Source of the DNA: Autumnicola psychrophila
GTDB taxonomy: Bacteria > Bacteroidota > Bacteroidia > Flavobacteriales > Flavobacteriaceae
Assembly (NCBI RefSeq): GCF_031846645.1
Contig: NZ_JAVRHN010000015.1
Coordinates: 37,321 to 101,320, forward strand
Length of the DNA: 64,000 nucleotides
Reading direction: 5' to 3'
Shown here piece after piece: positions 35,201 through 43,111 of the stretch (its first letter is position 1; every line of letters starts with the position of its first letter). The translations under genes were made by a program, and so were the position numbers. The notes beneath the pieces are model-generated. The model was given only the letters and a program-made list of their open reading frames with translations, had not been told where the DNA came from and did no database searches.

Positions 35201-35430
35201 AAAAGTCCTCTGGATTTCTCCGGAATTTCTTCCGAAGAAAATGCGTGCAGGCTATCCACAATCCTGCTCTTCATTTCGTCTACTGCTTTATTTGTAAAGG
35301 TAATGGCCAGGATATTTTGATACTCCTCTTTCCTTTTGGAATTAAAGAGGAGTAGAAGATATTCTTTTACAAGTGTAAAGGTTTTTCCTGAACCTGCCGA
35401 GGCGTTGTAGATCGTGAAAGAATTTGTCAA
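32299..35430 (-). CDS. AddA-like UvrD-family helicase/nuclease
   Basis: A 1043-residue superfamily 1 helicase. Walker A is NASAGSGKTFTLVKEYL (about 9-25), motif Ia AITFTNKAV, motif II IDEFQDTS, motif III LVGDAKQSIYRWRGG, and motif V IMTIHKAKGLEFPIV. The C-terminal RecB-like nuclease has RPDRLV and VIDYKTG (about 1000), so both activities are in one chain. It is the expected partner of the AddB-like protein at 26669-29431 in break resection. The length is slightly below Firmicutes AddA (~1230). Confidence 0.85.
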   Translation of the reverse strand: MTNSFTIYNASAGSGKTFTLVKEYLLLLFNSKRKEEYQNILAITFTNKAVDEMKSRIVDSLHAFSSEEIPEKSRGLFEVISKETGLNLAQIKEKSAKILKSIIHNYAAFEVSTIDGFTHRVLRTFAKDLGLPINFEVEMAQEEILMEAVESVISKAGTDPKLTKILVDFTLNKADDDKSWDIARDLFDISKLLINENNQKPLELLQNKSLEDFERFAAKLKSETKQAKEENKKLAAEFFELLKQNGLEDSDFSGKYVPGYFQKILDGKTVLSFETGWMQKLKSDPLYKKTFKDDSKKAIIDTIQPKIVDLFNATKDNYFKIEFLEAVNKRTVQLSLLNAINQEIQAIKKDRNLVLISEFNPQISAQVKDQPAPFIYERLGERYNNYFIDEFQDTSQMQWENLIPLMDASLAGMGGEEVPANLMLVGDAKQSIYRWRGGKAEQFIDLSNTKTRPFSIPQNVVNLPANYRSGEEIVKFNNAFFGFAADYLSHPDYKDLFQKSNQEPIRKNCGYVNVSFLEAENREEEFEVYPEKILEIIRELESKNFRKGDICILTRKKTEGIAIANHLSEHGISVVSSETLLISNSPEVNFIADLLAFSINPEDDMLKMAIFDYLQKALQLESPHKIISANLPFNGNEFFSWLKDFDLNFDLENLTTLSLYEAAEYIIQTFELVEASDAYVQFFLDFIFENTQKSSLGISEFMDLWEREKSRLSILVPKDDDAVEIMTIHKAKGLEFPIVIYPFANSDFSDTKRDDLWLEMEEPMNEIPVSYLSASKKMLNWNPASGEVYQELLHQKELDTLNVLYVAATRASDQLYILTNFDLDKKGISKTNKTSGLLIEFLRSKGLWDESKSYEFGKTSEIAKETKSSTDTISPEHFYSSATQSQAVNIVTRSGSLWDTKQKGAIEKGEIAHEILAKINSEEDIKAAIENAVTDGMITENAAEEIKELVFKVCNHPKLKQFFSPGVNSFNERTIITTEEKIRPDRLVISGNICTVIDYKTGNTADSHINQINKYAEVLSGMGYEIQEKILVYVNEEVSPMFV

Positions 35431-35566
35431 TTTTTAAAAAATTTGAATAGTTACTACAAGCTTCTAAGGTCGTATTTTGCTTAATAATATAAAAGACATT
35501 ACGGAAAAGCCGCGCTATTTAAGGATTTTATAACACTTAATTGTTTCTTTTATAGCGCTTAATAGC

Positions 35567-35574
35567 TAACTTTG
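35567..35574 (+). promoter_or_regulatory. -7 promoter box for sodA
   Basis: TAACTTTG is an exact match, 36 bp before the ATG. A TTG lies 23 bp upstream, slightly farther than the usual spacing. Confidence 0.5.
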
Positions 35575-35610
35575 AGTGAGTAAAAATAATAATCATTAAA
35601 AATAAATATT

Positions 35611-36219
35611 ATGGCATTTGAGTTACCAAAATTAAATTATGCATTTGATGCACTAGAGCCTCATATTGATGCTAAAACCATGGAAATTCACCATGATAAG
35701 CACCATGCGGGTTATACAACAAAATTGAATAATGCTATTGAAGGTACTGACCTTGAAGGGAAGACCATTGAAAATATACTTAAGAACCTGGACAAATCTA
35801 ATAAGGCTGTTAGAAATAATGGTGGTGGATATTACAACCACAATTTATTTTGGGAAATTATGTCACCGGATGGTGGCGGAAAACCAGAAGGCGAATTATC
35901 TAAAGCAATAGACAATGCTTTTGGATCTTTTGAGGCTTTTAAAGAAGAATTTTCTAAAGCGGCAGCAGGACAGTTTGGTTCTGGATGGGCCTGGTTATGT
36001 GTTCACGAAGGTGGAAAAGTTGAAATTTGCTCAACTGCAAATCAGGATAATCCACTTATGCCGGAAATAGGCTGTGGAGGAACTCCAATTTTAGGACTTG
36101 ATGTATGGGAACATGCATATTACCTGAATTATCAAAATCAGCGTCCAGCTTATATCGATGCTTTCTTTAATGTTATCGACTGGAAAGAAGTAGCAAGTCG
36201 CTATGCAAAAGAGAAATAG
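35611..36219 (+). CDS. sodA: Superoxide dismutase, Mn/Fe family (Mn-type features)
   Basis: A 202-residue cytoplasmic enzyme that dismutates superoxide. Metal ligands are His in IHHDKHH, His in YYNHNLFWE, and Asp and His in LDVWEHAYYL. Mn-type marks are GGGYYNH and the Gln in STANQD, which supplies the active-site Gln from the C-terminal domain as in E. coli SodA. Metal use cannot be settled from sequence; Bacteroidota enzymes can be cambialistic. It is monocistronic with its own promoter and terminator. Confidence 0.93.
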   Translation: MAFELPKLNYAFDALEPHIDAKTMEIHHDKHHAGYTTKLNNAIEGTDLEGKTIENILKNLDKSNKAVRNNGGGYYNHNLFWEIMSPDGGGKPEGELSKAIDNAFGSFEAFKEEFSKAAAGQFGSGWAWLCVHEGGKVEICSTANQDNPLMPEIGCGGTPILGLDVWEHAYYLNYQNQRPAYIDAFFNVIDWKEVASRYAKEK

Positions 36220-36244
36220 AAATTATTTCTTTAAGAATATCAAA

Positions 36245-36277
36245 AAGGTTGTCTTGAAAAAGGCAACCTTTTTTTGT
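36245..36277 (+). terminator. Intrinsic terminator after sodA
   Basis: AAGGTTG and CAACCTT pair around a 12-nt loop and are followed by seven T. Confidence 0.8.
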
Positions 36278-36317
36278 TATGAATGTTTAATTATAATTGA
36301 TTTTTTCCTATTTAAAA

Positions 36318-36763
36318 GAGAAGCTCTAAAATTGACAATTATCGATCTATAGTTGATAATTTTTAAATAATGGATTTGAAAATCTGAATTGTAGGTTACG
36401 CTAAAACTATTTTCTTTCCTAAGAGTTTTTTTCGATCTTGAAAACTTCAAAAGAAGCAAGAATTAAGAAGTTTTCCTGAATTGGAACCAGAGACTTTCTA
36501 ATTTCCACTTGAACCAAAGCCGCCTTCTTAAAACGCCAATTATCGACCTGTAGTCATCTACTTTGAAATGTTAGGGTAATAAAATCTGAATTGCTGGATT
36601 ACTCTGAAGCTCTATTCTTTCCTGAAAGATTTTTTTCAATGTTGAGAACGTCGAAATAAGCAAGAATTAAGAGTTCTTCCTGAATTGAAATTAGAGACTT
36701 TCCATTTTCCACTTGAAGCAAAACCGCCTTCTTAAAATGTCAATTATCGACCTGTGGTGCAGG
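36318..36763. repeat. Two direct repeats of ~200 bp built on family C elements
   Basis: Copy one (about 36366-36553) and copy two (about 36576-36763) share AAATCTGAATTG, TTCTTTCCT, AAGCAAGAATTAAGA, TTCCTGAATTG, AGAGACTTTC, TTTCCACTTGAA and CCGCCTTCTTAAAA. Each ends in an inverted family C core (CAATTATCGACCTGT). A third core lies at about 36330-36352. No frame is conserved between the copies, so this is non-coding repeat DNA. Confidence 0.75.
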
Positions 36764-36807
36764 AAAAGGATCAGAACTTTTAGCTTGCGACCTGTTGTAT
36801 AGAAATA

Positions 36808-37020
36808 AGAAAAGGCGGATTTTTTAGATCCGCCTTTTCTTGCCCCAAATCTACCATGAACTTAACCTACTTATGCTATGGTATACCGAATATAGTAAGA
36901 AACAAGGTGCGACTATCACTTTTTAGATCAAACACCCGGATATTTGTTAAAAGGTAAAGACAGATCAGTTCTTGTAAGAAATATAATCCTTAGTAAAATA
37001 TTGGTATTAGATGCGTAGTG
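36808..37020. repeat. Tandem hairpin unit, copy 1 (candidate small RNA)
   Basis: It starts with a perfect hairpin AAAAGGCGGAT/ATCCGCCTTTT (36810-36838), then the core TTGCCCCAAATCTACC and ACCATGAACTTAACCTAC, and runs to a CTGAAACGGAAGAAAAT tail shared with copy 2. The plus strand contains a 33-codon frame MNLTYLCYGIPN (36856-36957). All five differences from copy 2 inside that frame change amino acids, which argues against a conserved peptide. On the minus strand the core lies directly before the hairpin and a T run, the layout of a small RNA 3' end. Confidence 0.6.
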
Positions 37021-37038
37021 CCTGAAACGGAAGAAAAT

Positions 37039-37270
37039 AAAAAAAGGCGGATTTGCATCCACCTTTTTTTGCCCCAAATCTACCATGAACTTAACCTACT
37101 TATGCTATGGTATACCGAATATAGCAAGAAACCAGGTGCGACTATCATTTTTTAGATCAAACGCCTGGATATTTGTTAAAAGGTAAAGAGAGTTCAGCTT
37201 TTGTAAGAATTTAAGTATTCACAATGTAAATTGCTGATGTTTAATGTGTTGAATCTGAAACGGAAGAAAA
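37039..37270. repeat. Tandem hairpin unit, copy 2 (candidate small RNA)
   Basis: The hairpin GGCGGAT/ATCCACC (one mismatch) is flanked by A7 and T7 and followed by the same core and tail as copy 1. The 33-codon frame is at 37085-37186. The unit length is about 230 bp. No convincing TAnnTTTG promoter is seen on either strand; one-mismatch boxes TACCTTTT and TATATTCG occur on the minus strand in copies 1 and 2. Confidence 0.6.
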
Positions 37271-37405
37271 TAAAAAAAGGCGGATTTACATCCACCTTTT
37301 TTTGCCCCAAATCTACCATGAACTTAACCTACTTATGTTATGGCAAGTCTAAAGTATGTAAGTAAAACCAACTCACCAATTAAAATAGATCAACTGCATG
37401 GATAT
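37271..37405. repeat. Tandem hairpin unit, copy 3, shortened; also the purF 3' terminator
   Basis: It has the same A7 hairpin T7 and core. After TATGTTATGG the sequence departs from the other copies, and the short frame is only 15 codons (37318-37365). It lies 16 bp past the purF stop on the minus strand, so its hairpin is the likely purF terminator. Confidence 0.6.
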
Positions 37406-37420
37406 TAGTTGAAGTGTAAT

Positions 37421-39319
37421 TTAGTATGCACGGTCTTTTGTGCCTTCGTAAAAATTAATAAAAGCACGGTTCACTACACGGTTACCTCCCGGGGTGGGAT
37501 AATCTCCTGTAAAATACCAGTCTCCAAGATTTTTAGGACAGGCAAGATGAAGGTTTTCTACCGTTTGATAAATAACTTTAACTTTAGCCTTTACGGTAGG
37601 TTCACTAATTAGCTCTGAAATTTTATCTGATATTTGTTCGTTTGTGAATGGATCATAAACTTCCTTGACAAAATTCTGCACTTCAGAATCTTCCATGTCT
37701 ACCTGGTCTTTGCATTTATTATATACATCCTGGATTATCTGATAACTGTTACTTTCCTTATGTAACTCCAGTGCAGCTCTAAAAGCTACCAGGTCTTCGA
37801 GCCTGGCCATATCTATTCCATAACAGTCCGGAAAGCGTATTTGAGGAGCAGAAGATACTATCACTATCTGTTTAGGGTTTAAGCGATCCATCATTTTAAT
37901 GATACTTTTCTTCAGGGTAGTGCCACGTACAATACTGTCGTCTATAATAACAAGATTATCTTCGGGTCTTACCACGCCATATGTTACATCGTACACGTGT
38001 GCGACAAGATCATCCCTGCTGCTGTCTTCAGTAATAAAAGTTCTCAGCTTTACATCCTTAATGGCAATTTTCTCGGTTCTTAGACGGTGAGAAAGTATTT
38101 GCTGGAGGCGTGCATCGGTAAGAGTTTCTTTTTCAGCAAGAATGGCGTCGTTCTTTTGCTTGTTCAGTTCGTCCTGTGCGGCTTCAACCATACCATAAAA
38201 AGAAGTTTCGGCAGTGTTGGGAATAAAGGAAAAAACAGTATTTATGGTATCATGATCGATGGATTTTAATACTTCAGGCATCAGCAATTGACCAAGCTTT
38301 TTCCGCTCCTTATAGATTTCAGCATCACTTCCGCGGGAAAAATAAATCCGTTCAAAAGAGCAGGCCTTTCGCTCCAGAGGTTTGATAATTTGGTCTATGG
38401 AAACTTTCCCGTTCTTTTTGGTAATTATAGCATGACCAGGTGCAAGTTCCTGCACATCTTCAAACTTCACATTAAAAACAGTTTGGATTACCGGCCTTTC
38501 TGAAGCTACAACCACAACTTCATCATCCTTATAGTAGTATGCAGGGCGAATTCCTGCGGGATCACGTAAAACAAAAGAATCACCATGTCCCATTAGGCCC
38601 GCCATAGCATAGCCGCCATCCCAGTCTTTGGAGGATTTTCTAAGGATTTTTGCCACATTGAGCTGCTCGGCAATGTGTGGTGAGGCTTGTTGTTTGTTAA
38701 ATCCTTCCTTTTTAAGTTTTTTATAGAGCTTCCTGACTTCAGAATCCAGGAAGTGCCCAATTTTTTCCATTACCGTTACAGTATCTGCCCTTTCTTTTGG
38801 ATGCTGCCCAAGTTCCACAAGTTTATTAAAAAGCTTGTTTACATTAGTCATATTAAAGTTTCCGGCCACAATAAGATTCCTGTGCATCCAGTTGTTTTGC
38901 CTTAGGAAGGGATGTACGCTTTCGATATTATTCTTGCCGAAAGTGCCATAACGCACGTGGCCCAAAAATACTTCTCCCAGATACGGGATGAATTTCTTCT
39001 GCAGAGCTACATCATCAGCATATTCAGGATTAGCTTTAATTTCCTCATTAATGCGCTCATTAATCTGGGCGAAGATGTCCTGTATTGGTTGTGCCTGGTT
39101 GGATCTAACCCTGCTTATATATCTTTCACCCGGAGCGGTATTTAATTTAATACTTGCAAAACCAGCGCCATCCTGGCCTCTGTTATGCTGCTTTTCCATC
39201 ATGAGGTACATTTTATTTACTCCATAAAATGCACTTCCGTACTTTTCTTTATAGTACTCCAGTGGTTTTAAAAGTCGAATGTGTGCAATTCCACATTCGT
39301 GTTTGAGGGCATCACTCAT
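37421..39319 (-). CDS. purF: Amidophosphoribosyltransferase-like protein (long PurF form)
   Basis: A 632-residue protein. An 8-residue leader precedes ECGIAHIR, whose Cys would be the N-terminal nucleophile of the class II glutamine amidotransferase domain after processing. NRGQDGAGFA and GHVRYGT follow. The C-terminal phosphoribosyltransferase part has the PRPP loop VIIDDSIVRGTT. It makes phosphoribosylamine, the first step of purine synthesis. It is 120-150 residues longer than typical PurF, with extra sequence around 60-200 and at the C-terminus. Bacteroidota often carry both a standard and a long form, so it may be a paralogue rather than the only PurF. Confidence 0.85.
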   Translation of the reverse strand: MSDALKHECGIAHIRLLKPLEYYKEKYGSAFYGVNKMYLMMEKQHNRGQDGAGFASIKLNTAPGERYISRVRSNQAQPIQDIFAQINERINEEIKANPEYADDVALQKKFIPYLGEVFLGHVRYGTFGKNNIESVHPFLRQNNWMHRNLIVAGNFNMTNVNKLFNKLVELGQHPKERADTVTVMEKIGHFLDSEVRKLYKKLKKEGFNKQQASPHIAEQLNVAKILRKSSKDWDGGYAMAGLMGHGDSFVLRDPAGIRPAYYYKDDEVVVVASERPVIQTVFNVKFEDVQELAPGHAIITKKNGKVSIDQIIKPLERKACSFERIYFSRGSDAEIYKERKKLGQLLMPEVLKSIDHDTINTVFSFIPNTAETSFYGMVEAAQDELNKQKNDAILAEKETLTDARLQQILSHRLRTEKIAIKDVKLRTFITEDSSRDDLVAHVYDVTYGVVRPEDNLVIIDDSIVRGTTLKKSIIKMMDRLNPKQIVIVSSAPQIRFPDCYGIDMARLEDLVAFRAALELHKESNSYQIIQDVYNKCKDQVDMEDSEVQNFVKEVYDPFTNEQISDKISELISEPTVKAKVKVIYQTVENLHLACPKNLGDWYFTGDYPTPGGNRVVNRAFINFYEGTKDRAY

Positions 39320-39353
39320 AGTTTTTTTACCTGTTTGGGTTTCAACTTTGTCA

Positions 39354-39381
39354 CAAAAAAAGCCCTGAAATTACAGGGCGG
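39354..39381 (-). terminator. Intrinsic terminator after the PfkB kinase gene
   Basis: GCCCTG and CAGGGC pair around AAATTA. On the minus strand they are followed by seven T. It separates the PfkB gene from purF. Confidence 0.8.
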
Positions 39382-39386
39382 TTAGA

Positions 39387-40310
39387 TTATGTTACTTCAA
39401 TTTCGAATTGGGTAAGTTTCCTGAACTCTTCCAGCCGCGAATGAACTTCTTCTTTAGTTATATCCTGCATCCTTTCAGTTCCAAATTTTTCTACGCAAAA
39501 AGAAGCAAGATTGGAACCATATATAATGGCGTTTTTCATGTTTTCAAAAGAAATGTCTTTGGTTTTGGCGAGGTAACCTATAAAGCCACCGGCAAAAGTG
39601 TCTCCGGCTCCTGTTGGATCAAAAACTTCTTCCAGTGGTAATGCGGGTGCAAAAAATATTTCTTGTTTGTGGAAAAGAAGTGCTCCATGTTCACCTTTCT
39701 TGATAACCACATATTCGGGTCCCATTGCTGCTATCTTTCTGGCTGCTTTTACAAGTGAATATTCTCCTGAAAGCTGCCTTGCTTCTTCATCATTAATGGT
39801 GATTACATCTACTTTGGCAATTACTTTCTTTAAATCTTCAAGGGCATTGTCCATCCAGAAATTCATAGTATCCAATACTGCCAGCTTAGGATTCTTTACC
39901 TGTTCCAGTACGCTTAACTGTACCAGCGGGTGAAGGTTGCCAAGCATCACAAATTCAGCATCTTTATAATTCTCGGGAACTATTGGTTGGAAATCTGCAA
40001 GTACGTTTAGTTGGGTTTCCAAGGTGTCGCGTGAATTTAAATCATTATGATAACGGCCACTCCAGAAGAAGGTTTTACCACCTTCTACCTTTTCAATTCC
40101 CTCAATATTAATATTGCTCTTCTTAAATAAGTCAAGATATTCCTGGGGAAAATCGTCCCCAATAATAGAAACTATTGCGCTGTTAGCATCAAAATGTGAA
40201 GCAGAAAGCCCAATGTAAGTGGCGGCACCACCGAGAATTTTATCTGTTTTACCAAAAGGTGTTTCAATTGCATCAAAGGCAACGGTGCCTACAATAAGAA
40301 GTTTACTCAT
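39387..40310 (-). CDS. PfkB family carbohydrate/nucleoside kinase
   Basis: A 307-residue ribokinase-fold kinase. The N-terminal LGGAATYIGLSASHF is the substrate-binding GG motif. The C-terminal signature is DPTGAGDTFAGGFIGYL, with the catalytic Asp in GAGD. The substrate could be a sugar, nucleoside or adenosine-like compound; purF and purN nearby make a nucleoside plausible. A start 24 bp upstream would fall inside the -7 box, so ATG at 40310 (MSKLLIVGTVAFD) is preferred. Confidence 0.88.
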   Translation of the reverse strand: MSKLLIVGTVAFDAIETPFGKTDKILGGAATYIGLSASHFDANSAIVSIIGDDFPQEYLDLFKKSNINIEGIEKVEGGKTFFWSGRYHNDLNSRDTLETQLNVLADFQPIVPENYKDAEFVMLGNLHPLVQLSVLEQVKNPKLAVLDTMNFWMDNALEDLKKVIAKVDVITINDEEARQLSGEYSLVKAARKIAAMGPEYVVIKKGEHGALLFHKQEIFFAPALPLEEVFDPTGAGDTFAGGFIGYLAKTKDISFENMKNAIIYGSNLASFCVEKFGTERMQDITKEEVHSRLEEFRKLTQFEIEVT

Positions 40311-40331
40311 AACAAAGTTTAAAATAAGCTG

Positions 40332-40339
40332 CAAATATA
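40332..40339 (-). promoter_or_regulatory. -7 promoter box for the PfkB gene
   Basis: The minus strand reads TATATTTG, an exact match, 22 bp before the ATG. Confidence 0.55.
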
Positions 40340-40391
40340 CAGTTTGTTTTTCAAGGTATAAACCAAAAGGGGAATTAGGGAAATTTTATCT

Positions 40392-40859
40392 TTAGATTTC
40401 CTCAAAACCTTTGTCAATGAGCAGCTTTTTTTCTTTTGAAGCGGCTACAGCAAGTGTGTCGCAGCGCTCATTTTGAGGATGATTGTTATGTCCTTTTATC
40501 CACTTAAAGCGCACATTGTGCTTGCGGTATTCCTGTAGAAATTCAACCCATAAATCAGAATTTTTTCTGTCTTTGAAGTTTTTTTTCTCCCATCCAAGCA
40601 CCCATTTTTTTTCTACTGAATCCACCACGTATTTTGAATCAGTAAAAATTAAAACCTCAATTCCGGGCTTCTTTAATTTTTTCAGGGCTTTAATAACTGC
40701 CAGTAGTTCCATACGGTTATTAGTGGTATGTTTATATCCTTGTGAGAATTCTTTGCGGTAGGGCTTTCCAACCCATTCCATGACAATTCCATATCCTCCG
40801 GGACCTGGGTTTCCTCTTGCGGCACCATCGGTGTAAATATGAACCTGAGGGTTACTCAC
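40392..40859 (-). CDS. rnhA: Ribonuclease HI
   Basis: A 155-residue enzyme that cuts RNA in RNA-DNA hybrids. The catalytic acids are visible: Asp in IYTDGAARGNPGPGG, Glu in NNRMELLAV, Asp in FTDSKYV and Asp in ERCDTLA, with the basic patch between. The start overlaps purN by 8 bp, so the two are co-transcribed. Confidence 0.96.
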   Translation of the reverse strand: MSNPQVHIYTDGAARGNPGPGGYGIVMEWVGKPYRKEFSQGYKHTTNNRMELLAVIKALKKLKKPGIEVLIFTDSKYVVDSVEKKWVLGWEKKNFKDRKNSDLWVEFLQEYRKHNVRFKWIKGHNNHPQNERCDTLAVAASKEKKLLIDKGFEEI

Positions 40860-41445
40860 TAATTTTTTCTTGTAGAAGTTCCTCTATTACCTTAGGAAAA
40901 TGTGCGTATTCAAGATCGTGTATCTTAGTAGCAAGACTTTCGGGAGTATCATGCTCTTCAATAATTATTTTTTTCTGAAAAACAATTTCACCTTCATCAT
41001 ATCTTTCATTAACATAATGAATGGTTATTCCGCTTTCTTTTTCTTTATTTTGAATAATTGCTTTGTGTACTTTGTCTCCATACATACCTTTTCCACCATA
41101 TTTTGGAAGAAGTGCAGGATGAATGTTTACCACTTTATTAGGGAATCGCTGGAGAATGTTTTCGGGAAAGATCCAAAGGAAACCTGCAAGTACAATAAGA
41201 TCCGGCTCTATATCCTGTAAGACATAAAGAAGCTCATTTGAATGGTAGAAGGAGTCTCTGTCAAAATGAAGGGCTTTTACGTTAAGATCGTATGCTTTTT
41301 TTAAAACACCGGCAGAACGGCGGTTAGAAAACACTGCTACCACACGAGACTCTGGTGAATCTTGAAAATATTTTATCATATTTTCGGTATTCGTGCCGGA
41401 GCCTGAGGCAAAGACGACTATTTTTTTCTGCTTTGTTTCTCGCAT
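40852..41445 (-). CDS. purN: Phosphoribosylglycinamide formyltransferase
   Basis: A 197-residue enzyme that uses 10-formyl-THF to formylate GAR in purine synthesis. The N-terminal IVVFASGSGTNTENMI binds the phosphate. The catalytic Asn-His-Asp set lies in VVNIHPALLPKYGG (Asn, His) and YDEGEIVFQ (Asp). ATG at 41445 was preferred over an upstream TTG. It is divergent from acpP; purF and a PfkB kinase lie downstream on the same strand. Confidence 0.93.
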   Translation of the reverse strand: MRETKQKKIVVFASGSGTNTENMIKYFQDSPESRVVAVFSNRRSAGVLKKAYDLNVKALHFDRDSFYHSNELLYVLQDIEPDLIVLAGFLWIFPENILQRFPNKVVNIHPALLPKYGGKGMYGDKVHKAIIQNKEKESGITIHYVNERYDEGEIVFQKKIIIEEHDTPESLATKIHDLEYAHFPKVIEELLQEKISE

Positions 41446-41563
41446 GATCCTCAAAATAGGAAAGTTAACATTTATTAGGATGTAAAATTAACCGGTTTCA
41501 GTGAATTTGTGTAAATTACATTCACATTTTTAAAGTAAAAATCGGTTTTAAAATAAAGTTTTT

Positions 41564-41571
41564 TATTTTTG
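41564..41571 (+). promoter_or_regulatory. -7 promoter box for acpP-fabF-rnc
   Basis: TATTTTTG is an exact match, 29 bp before the acpP ATG. Confidence 0.55.
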
Positions 41572-41600
41572 CCACCTAATCAAAATTAAAATAAAATATT

Positions 41601-41837
41601 ATGTCAGACATTGCATCAAGAGTAAAAGCGATAATCGTGGACAAGTTAGGTGTTGACGAGAACGAAGTTGTAAACGAAGCCAGCTTCACCAACGACCTGG
41701 GCGCTGATTCATTGGATACAGTGGAGCTAATTATGGAGTTTGAAAAAGAATTTGATATTCAGATTCCAGATGACCAGGCAGAAAACATTGCTACTGTTGG
41801 TCAGGCAATTTCTTATATTGAAGACGCTAAAAAATAA
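41601..41837 (+). CDS. acpP: Acyl carrier protein
   Basis: A 78-residue acidic four-helix protein. The phosphopantetheine site is Ser37 in LGADSLDTVEL. It carries acyl chains in fatty-acid synthesis. It lies 15 bp before fabF, the standard acpP-fabF pairing, and rnc follows. Confidence 0.98.
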   Translation: MSDIASRVKAIIVDKLGVDENEVVNEASFTNDLGADSLDTVELIMEFEKEFDIQIPDDQAENIATVGQAISYIEDAKK

Positions 41838-41852
41838 AAGCAAAAAAGCCAT

Positions 41853-43106
41853 ATGGAGTTAAAGCGAGTTGTAGTAACGGGATTAGGAGCACTAACCCCC
41901 GTTGGTAACAATATTGAAGAATATTGGGATGGATTGGTGAAGGGGAAGAGCGGTAGTGCACCTATCACTTATTTCGATACCGAAAAATTCAAAACCAAAT
42001 TCGCTTGTGAACTCAAAAACTTCGATCCTTTAAATTTCTTTGATCGTAAGGAAGTAAGAAGGCTAGACAGATTTGCACAGTATGCGATAGTAGCTTCCGA
42101 TGAAGCTATTGAAGATTCAGGTTTGGATCTCAATGTTGTAGATAAGTATCGCGTAGGCGTAATCTGGGGAGCTGGGATTGGTGGACTTGAAACTTTTCAG
42201 GATGAGGTTATAAATTTTGCTGAAGGTGATGGAAGCCCCAGGTTTAATCCTTTTTTTATTCCTAAGATGATTGCAGATATTGCCCCGGGTAATATTTCAA
42301 TCCGTCATGGATTTATGGGAGCAAATTATACCACAGTTTCGGCCTGCGCCTCTTCTGCGAATGCTATGATAGATGCTCTTAATAATATTAGGTTAGGGTA
42401 CAGCGATGTCATAGTTACAGGAGGATCAGAGGCAGCTGTTACAAAGGCTGGTATGGGTGGTTTTAACGCCATGCATGCCCTCTCTACAAGAAATGAGAGT
42501 CCTGAAACAGCATCAAGACCTTTTGATGCTACCCGGGACGGGTTTGTTCTTGGAGAAGGTGGAGGCGCTCTTATTCTTGAGGAATACGAGCACGCTAAAG
42601 CAAGGGGAGCAAAAATCTATGCTGAAGTTTTAGGCGGAGGATTGTCTTCTGATGCTTACCACATGACAGCACCGCACCCTGAAGGGGACGGAGTTGTGGC
42701 TGTTATGAAAAATTGTTTAAGGAATGCAGGAATGAATCCTGAAGATGTGGATGCAATAAATACTCACGGAACTTCCACTCCTCTTGGAGATGTGGCAGAA
42801 TTAAAGGCTATAGTGAAAGTCTTCGGAGATCATGCAAAAAACATCAATATTAATTCCACAAAATCTATGACTGGACATTTGCTTGGAGCTGCCGGTGCGA
42901 TAGAAGCTATTTCAGCTATTCTTTCGATGAAGTACGGTATAGTCCCTCCAACCATCAACCATGAACATCCAGACGAGAAAATTAATCCGGAATTAAATTT
43001 AACCTTAAACGAGGCACAGAAACGTGAGGTAAACGTGGTAATGAGCAATACATTTGGTTTTGGCGGGCATAACGCCTGCGTGTTATTCAAAAAATTCATT
43101 GAGTAA
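41853..43106 (+). CDS. fabF: 3-oxoacyl-ACP synthase II
   Basis: A 417-residue elongating condensing enzyme (KAS II). Catalytic Cys is in VSACASSANA (about 165), with His in NTHGTSTPLGD and His in MTGHLLGAAGA, and the C-terminal NTFGFGGHNACVLF. The length is canonical. It is in an operon with acpP and rnc (5-bp gap). Confidence 0.97.
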   Translation: MELKRVVVTGLGALTPVGNNIEEYWDGLVKGKSGSAPITYFDTEKFKTKFACELKNFDPLNFFDRKEVRRLDRFAQYAIVASDEAIEDSGLDLNVVDKYRVGVIWGAGIGGLETFQDEVINFAEGDGSPRFNPFFIPKMIADIAPGNISIRHGFMGANYTTVSACASSANAMIDALNNIRLGYSDVIVTGGSEAAVTKAGMGGFNAMHALSTRNESPETASRPFDATRDGFVLGEGGGALILEEYEHAKARGAKIYAEVLGGGLSSDAYHMTAPHPEGDGVVAVMKNCLRNAGMNPEDVDAINTHGTSTPLGDVAELKAIVKVFGDHAKNININSTKSMTGHLLGAAGAIEAISAILSMKYGIVPPTINHEHPDEKINPELNLTLNEAQKREVNVVMSNTFGFGGHNACVLFKKFIE

Positions 43107-43111
43107 TCACG

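Noticed and set aside
36856..37186. Repeated 33-codon frame MNLTYLCYG... as a conserved small peptide gene
   Set aside because: All five differences between the two full copies alter the amino acid, and the third copy ends after 15 codons. Conservation follows the nucleotide core rather than the frame, so I report it as a possible RNA feature.
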